Shown: positions 30,873 to 33,883 of the stretch, piece after piece
Numbering within the stretch: position 1 is the first letter of the stretch
Layout of the letters: the number at the start of each line of letters is the position of its first letter
Assembly: GCA_910588815.1 (NCBI GenBank)
Contig: CAJUQY010000009.1
Span: forward strand, 16,897-50,779
Direction: 5' to 3'
Length of the DNA stretch: 33,883 bases
Source: an uncultured Lachnospiraceae bacterium
GTDB lineage: Bacteria; Bacillota; Clostridia; Lachnospirales; Lachnospiraceae
Program-made: the position numbers and the translations under genes
The notes under the pieces: model-generated
Told to the model about the DNA's origin: nothing
Seen by the model: the letters and a program-made list of their open reading frames with translations, nothing else
The model's database searches: none

Positions 30873-31910
30873 TCATGAATTACCTTTCCTGTTGTTGTCA
30901 GAATGCCTGTCGTGCTGTTTGGCGGGCGTGTTGTTCCGGCAGCCTGTCCGGACGGCTTGCGCGGACAGGCTGCCGGAACATTTTTCCAGATTGGAAGTCT
31001 TTACAATATAGATGGGGCGGTCTTTCGCCTCCATGTAAATGTGGGCAATGTATTCGCCAAGAATTCCGATGGAAAGCTCAATGATGCCGCCCAGAAACAA
31101 AACTGCACACAGGGTTGTCACATAACCCGGCACATCAATGCCAAAAATAAGTGTCTGGATCAAAGTCGCAATAATATAGATGAAAGCGACGAGGGAGATC
31201 AGGAATCCCACCCCGGATACCAGACGGAGCGGGGAAATGGAAAAGGACGTGATGCCGTCGACGGCATATCTAAAAAGTCCCTTCAGGCTCCATTTGGTGG
31301 TTCCGAGGGTGCGTTCCACATTTTCGTAGGGGTACCATTTTGTCTCAAAACCAACCCAGGCAAAGATTCCTTTGGAAAAACGCTCTACCTCGGAAAGCTC
31401 CAGGATAGAATTTACCATTTGCCTGGTCATAATACGGAAATCCACGGCATCCTGCGGCATTTTTACATCAGACATCCGGTTGCTTACGTGGTAAAATAGA
31501 TTGGAGAGCGCGCTTCGGATACGGCGCTCCCCGGCACGGGTGGTACGCCTGGCGGCGGCACAGTCATAACCCTCTTCGATGCCCGCCATCATTTGGGGAA
31601 TCAGGGCCGGCGGGTGCTGCAGGTCGGCGTCCATAATGATTACCAGCTCTCCGGTGGAATGGGAGAGTCCGGCGTACATGGCCGCCTCCTTGCCGAAATT
31701 TCTGGAAAAAGAGAGATAACGGATATTGTCATGGGCTTTGGCCAGAGCCAAGAGCTTACTCAGTGTGGAGTCACGGCTGCCGTCATCCACGAAAATATAG
31801 GTGAATTGATAGCCTGCCATGGAAGAGACGGTTTCCTCAGTGACCCGGTAAAAGGTTTCCAGGACATCTTCCTCATTGTAGCAGGGGACAATAATATCAA
31901 CGGAACGCAT
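30873..31910 (-). CDS. GT2 polyprenyl-phosphate glycosyltransferase (CsbB/GtrB-like)
   Basis: A 345-residue enzyme with a GT-A domain (1-230): DIIVPCYNEED, IFVDDGSRDST, FSRNFGKEAAMYAG, the metal-binding IIMDADLQHPP, and KWSLKGLFRYAVDGI. Two C-terminal membrane helices (about 232-255 and 270-295) follow. Such enzymes make undecaprenyl-phosphate sugar at the inner face for later transfer outside, here presumably by the following YfhO. ATG 31910 is set by AAGGAGG 5 bp upstream; longer starts run into the tandem repeats. The last ~30 residues (after TSNLEKCSG) are polar, unlike the family, and are encoded over a perfect 19-bp inverted repeat, so the tail may be an acquired extension. Confidence 0.94.
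   Translation of the reverse strand: MRSVDIIVPCYNEEDVLETFYRVTEETVSSMAGYQFTYIFVDDGSRDSTLSKLLALAKAHDNIRYLSFSRNFGKEAAMYAGLSHSTGELVIIMDADLQHPPALIPQMMAGIEEGYDCAAARRTTRAGERRIRSALSNLFYHVSNRMSDVKMPQDAVDFRIMTRQMVNSILELSEVERFSKGIFAWVGFETKWYPYENVERTLGTTKWSLKGLFRYAVDGITSFSISPLRLVSGVGFLISLVAFIYIIATLIQTLIFGIDVPGYVTTLCAVLFLGGIIELSIGILGEYIAHIYMEAKDRPIYIVKTSNLEKCSGSLSAQAVRTGCRNNTPAKQHDRHSDNNRKGNS
30932..30980. repeat. Perfect 19-bp inverted repeat inside the 3' end of the GT2 gene
   Basis: TGTTCCGGCAGCCTGTCCG (30932-30950) and its exact complement (30962-30980) flank an 11-base loop. The structure lies within codons for the protein's polar tail, near the yfhO junction. No U-run follows in either direction. 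It could be a REP-like palindromic insertion or an mRNA hairpin that tunes expression between the GT2 and yfhO genes. Confidence 0.85.
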
Positions 31911-31956
31911 AAAGTCCTCCTTAAAATCTTCAAAATGTGCTATGCTTATAGACATA

Positions 31957-32131
31957 TGCCCTTTTATTGCAGCAGCTGGTGCATATTGTGCTTTTCTATT
32001 GTAGTAGCTGCGCATACGGTGCTTTTCTATTGTAGTAGCTGCGCATACGGTGCTTTTCTATTGTAGTAGCTGTGCATACTATGCTTTTCTATTGTAGTAG
32101 CTGTGCATACTATGCTTTTCTATTGTAGTAT
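31957..32131. repeat. Array of 31-bp tandem repeats upstream of the GT2-yfhO-argH operon
   Basis: Units lie at 31957-31987 (diverged), 31988-32018, 32019-32049, 32050-32080, 32081-32111 and a partial one from 32112. They are contiguous, without spacers. Each carries CTTTTCTATTGTAGTAGCTG; on the minus strand this gives CTACTACAATAG, a TACAAT -10-like box. Units fall into two subtypes: the 31988 and 32019 units have GCGCATACG, and the 32050 and 32081 units have GTGCATACT. The array lies between the outermost promoter and the GT2 start, so it forms the leader or repeated protein sites. Confidence 0.9.
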
Positions 32132-32150
32132 ACACAGGAGCAAAAGTAAA
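32122..32150 (-). promoter_or_regulatory. Likely promoter of the GT2-yfhO-argH operon
   Basis: On the minus strand TTTACT (complement of 32145-32150), a 17-bp spacer and TACAAT (complement of 32122-32127) form a plausible sigma-A promoter. Its -10 is the first of several TACAAT copies repeated every 31 bp downstream; the later copies lack a good -35. Transcripts from here would carry the whole repeat array in their leader. Confidence 0.5.
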
Positions 32151-32260
32151 TGAAGAAAAATTTAAAAAATTATGTATAAAACCGGCAGAAGATGAATACA
32201 CATAGTATTAGCCTGAAAATGGCTGAGGAGGACGAAGCACAAGTGAAAGGAGAAATACGA

Positions 32261-32887
32261 ATGTCAGAGAAAATCATGGAAAACAACAAGGTCACGGTGA
32301 TCGGAGAGATTATATCAGGTTTCACCTTCAGTCACGAAGTATTTGGGGAGGGGTTTTACTTAATGGATATCTCGATCAACCGCCTCAGCGAACAGACAGA
32401 TATTATTCCGCTTCTTATCTCGGAAAGGCTGATTGACATTACCGGCGATTATACAGGGATGTTAGTGGAGGCGTCAGGGCAGTTTCGCTCCTATAATCGT
32501 CATGAGGGGACAAAAAACCGGCTGGTATTATCTGTGTTTGTGAGAGAGATCGCATTTGTGGAGGAATTCGGAGATTACACAAAGACCAATCAAATTTTTC
32601 TGGACGGGTACATATGCAAGGCGCCTATTTACAGGAAGACCCCTCTGGGACGGGAAATTGCCGATCTTTTGGTGGCAGTAAACCGGCCTTATGGGAAATC
32701 GGACTATATTCCCTGCATTGCCTGGGGAAGGAACGCCAGGTATGCTTCCGGCTTTGAGGTGGGGAGCCGGATCTGTGTCTGGGGGCGGGTGCAAAGCCGG
32801 GAGTATGTCAAACGCTTAAGTGAGACGGAGAGTGAAAAGCGGGTTGCCTATGAGGTTTCCGTCAGCAAGCTGGAATGGATGGAATAA
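32261..32887 (+). CDS. Single-stranded-DNA-binding-like protein with two OB folds
   Basis: From ATG 32261 (AAAGGAG upstream) the protein has 208 residues. The first half (about 5-105: NKVTVIGEIISGFTFSHEVFG, GMLVEASGQFRSYN) and second half (about 112-205: NQIFLDGYICKAPIYRKTP, DYIPCIAWGRNARYASGF, GSRICVWGRVQSREY) both look like OB-fold strands. The second is clearly SSB-like. The acidic DDxIPF tip used by housekeeping SSB to recruit repair proteins is absent; the chain ends KLEWME. It is probably an accessory SSB of a type common in Clostridia, role unknown. An earlier in-frame ATG at 32192 has no ribosome site. Confidence 0.8.
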   Translation: MSEKIMENNKVTVIGEIISGFTFSHEVFGEGFYLMDISINRLSEQTDIIPLLISERLIDITGDYTGMLVEASGQFRSYNRHEGTKNRLVLSVFVREIAFVEEFGDYTKTNQIFLDGYICKAPIYRKTPLGREIADLLVAVNRPYGKSDYIPCIAWGRNARYASGFEVGSRICVWGRVQSREYVKRLSETESEKRVAYEVSVSKLEWME

Positions 32888-32979
32888 AAAAACTCCGGCA
32901 TGGAGGATGAAACGGTGGAATCAAGCGGTTGAGTTGGGGCCATTCCCTGCAAAGGAGGCGGCGTTCACGTGAATAAAAG

Positions 32980-33008
32980 TTGCAATATTGGGGAAACGGT
33001 GGTAGAAT
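32980..33008 (+). promoter_or_regulatory. Promoter of the CobA/CobO-like gene
   Basis: TTGCAA (32980-32985), a 17-bp spacer and TAGAAT (33003-33008) lie 35 bp before the ATG. Nothing else is visible in 32888-32979. Confidence 0.6.
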
Positions 33009-33043
33009 AGCAGGAAATACGTGGTAGAGCCTGGAGGATGGCC

Positions 33044-33541
33044 ATGAGAAAAGGAATTGTTCAGGTGTTGTGCGGAGAGGGCCGTGGAAAGAGCGCCTGT
33101 GCCATAGGGTTGGCAGTTGAGGCTGTCGGACGCAACAAGAACATCGTTATCATCCAGTTCCTGAAGGGGAAAAATGAGGAGAATGAGATGAGCAGGCGAT
33201 TAGAGCCTGAGATTAAAGTGTTTTCCTTTGAAAAATCAGAAAAACATTACTGTGACCTGAATGAAGAGGAACGGCAGGAGGAAGCGGCAAATATGCAGAA
33301 TGGCGTGAATTTTGCGAAAAAGGTGCTGTCCACCCGCGGTTGTGATATTTTGATATTGGATGAGATTTTGGGGCTGGTAGATTGCGGGATCATCTCAGCC
33401 GCCGACATAATGAAGCTTTTGGAGGCCAGGTCGGAGGACGTGGATGTCATTATGACGGGGATTGTATTTCCGGAGGAGCTTGGCCCTTATGTAGACAGGA
33501 TTTCAAGGATTGACTCTGTGGAGGTGAAGGGAGACAGCTAG
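33044..33541 (+). CDS. CobA/CobO-like P-loop ATPase (putative corrinoid adenosyltransferase)
   Basis: A 165-residue RecA-like P-loop protein with Walker A GEGRGKSACAIG at about 11-22, VIIQFLKGK, Walker B-like DILILDEILGLVDCG, and the late VIMTGIVFPEELGPYVDRIS. This order matches ATP:cob(I)alamin adenosyltransferases of the CobA/CobO/BtuR type, which make adenosylcobalamin. The protein is slightly shorter than the usual ~180-200 residues. No cobalamin gene lies nearby, so an alternative nucleotide-binding role remains possible. ATG 33044 is 6 bp from GGAGG; the ATG at 33038 abuts that site and is less likely. It has its own promoter. Confidence 0.8.
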   Translation: MRKGIVQVLCGEGRGKSACAIGLAVEAVGRNKNIVIIQFLKGKNEENEMSRRLEPEIKVFSFEKSEKHYCDLNEEERQEEAANMQNGVNFAKKVLSTRGCDILILDEILGLVDCGIISAADIMKLLEARSEDVDVIMTGIVFPEELGPYVDRISRIDSVEVKGDS

Positions 33542-33572
33542 ATTTTTGCGCGGATACTTTTTAAACGGACGG

Positions 33573-33601
33573 TTGACAACGAGATGTAATCGTGCTATGA
33601 T
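33573..33601 (+). promoter_or_regulatory. Promoter of the lysine-riboswitch transcript
   Basis: TTGACA (33573-33578), a 17-bp spacer and TATGAT (33596-33601) form a near-consensus vegetative promoter. The predicted start lies about 15 bases before the riboswitch aptamer. Confidence 0.8.
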
Positions 33602-33621
33602 GTCCGAAAGAATTAAATAAC

Positions 33622-33793
33622 CAATGTAGAGGTTGCGTTTTTCATCAGTATTCCGGATGATATGTACAGGCATAGGAGAAGACGGAGGAAAGGGAAAGAC
33701 GCCGAAGGGACGAATAGCCTGGATAGGAGTTCCTGGGCATATGGTGAAGAATCATATGACTGTCATCCGATGGGATGGAGCGCTACTTTGTGG
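33622..33793 (+). promoter_or_regulatory. Lysine riboswitch (L box) aptamer
   Basis: The order of conserved elements matches the lysine riboswitch. GTAGAGGTTGCG (P1/P2 5' side) comes first, then ATCAGTA, GGAAAGGGAAAGACGCCGAA with the GCCGAAGGG core, and CCTGGGCATATG pairing with CATATGACTGTC (P4). ATCCGATGGGATGGAG (P5) follows, and GCGCTAC closes P1. Lysine binding would stabilise P1 and favour the terminator at 33837-33863. The controlled gene, presumably for lysine synthesis or uptake, lies outside the window. No ORF starts in 33542-33883. Confidence 0.93.
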
Positions 33794-33836
33794 ATGATTC
33801 GGTACTTGTCTTAGAATGGGTATTGTTATGAAATTC

Positions 33837-33863
33837 AAAAAGCTGGCCTCCGGCCAGCTTTTT
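33837..33863 (+). terminator. Intrinsic terminator of the lysine riboswitch
   Basis: AAAAAGCTGGCC (33837-33848) pairs perfectly with GGCCAGCTTTTT (33852-33863) around a 3-base loop and ends in a T5 tract. It is the expression platform of the upstream aptamer; the stretch 33794-33836 would hold the antiterminator alternative. Confidence 0.9.
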
Positions 33864-33883
33864 ATGTGCACGGGCTCCAGAGG

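Noticed and set aside
31957..32131. CRISPR array
   Set aside because: The 31-bp units are contiguous and have no unique spacers; no cas gene is near.

Overview
The window looks like chromosome of a spore-forming, Gram-positive Clostridia species, most likely a gut Lachnospiraceae. This rests on SpoVAD, a LytR-CpsA-Psr wall ligase, a YfhO/CsbB-type glycosylation pair, a lysine riboswitch, AGGAGG-type ribosome binding sites, several TTG starts and roughly half GC content by eye. All functional calls come from reading motifs; no database search was possible.

Layout. (1) 1-5.6 kb, minus strand: an OmpR-type response regulator and histidine kinase, followed by a VTC-domain protein, a DUF4956 membrane protein and a CotH-kinase surface protein. 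The promoters of the regulator and of the VTC operon carry the same operator, TTCAAT direct repeats with an 11-bp period next to a TATAAT box, so the two units look like one regulon. (2) 5.6-5.9 kb: a frameshifted phage minor-capsid remnant. (3) 5.9-9.0 kb, plus strand: a polyprenyl glycosylphosphotransferase and an LCP protein, a start-and-finish pair for a surface polysaccharide. (4) 9.0-11.5 kb, minus strand: purC behind a palindromic operator, an NYN/OST-HTH RNA-binding nuclease-like protein, and a frameshifted zinc-ribbon/DUF4190 gene. (5) 11.6-16.1 kb, plus strand: nitroreductase, hypoxanthine-DNA glycosylase, MutY and endonuclease III in a tight repair operon, then an aldo/keto reductase and a RelB/DinJ-like antitoxin without a toxin. 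(6) 16.3-19.8 kb: a small ORF, an MFS transporter, a membrane-anchored GDPD, and a stand-alone spoVAD behind a convincing sigma-G promoter. (7) 19.8-26.8 kb: a transmembrane Ser/Thr kinase, an adjacent 1204-residue Ig-like-repeat surface protein, and xylB. (8) 26.8-32.1 kb, minus strand: CsbB-like GT2, YfhO and argH behind a promoter followed by 31-bp tandem repeats. (9) 32.2-33.9 kb: a double-OB SSB-like protein, a CobA/CobO-like ATPase, and a promoter, lysine riboswitch and terminator whose target gene lies beyond the window.

The strongest candidates for undescribed biology are the two-component/VTC/DUF4956/CotH regulon and the membrane kinase paired with the giant Ig-repeat protein. The triple-glycosylase operon and the tandem-repeat promoter region are next.
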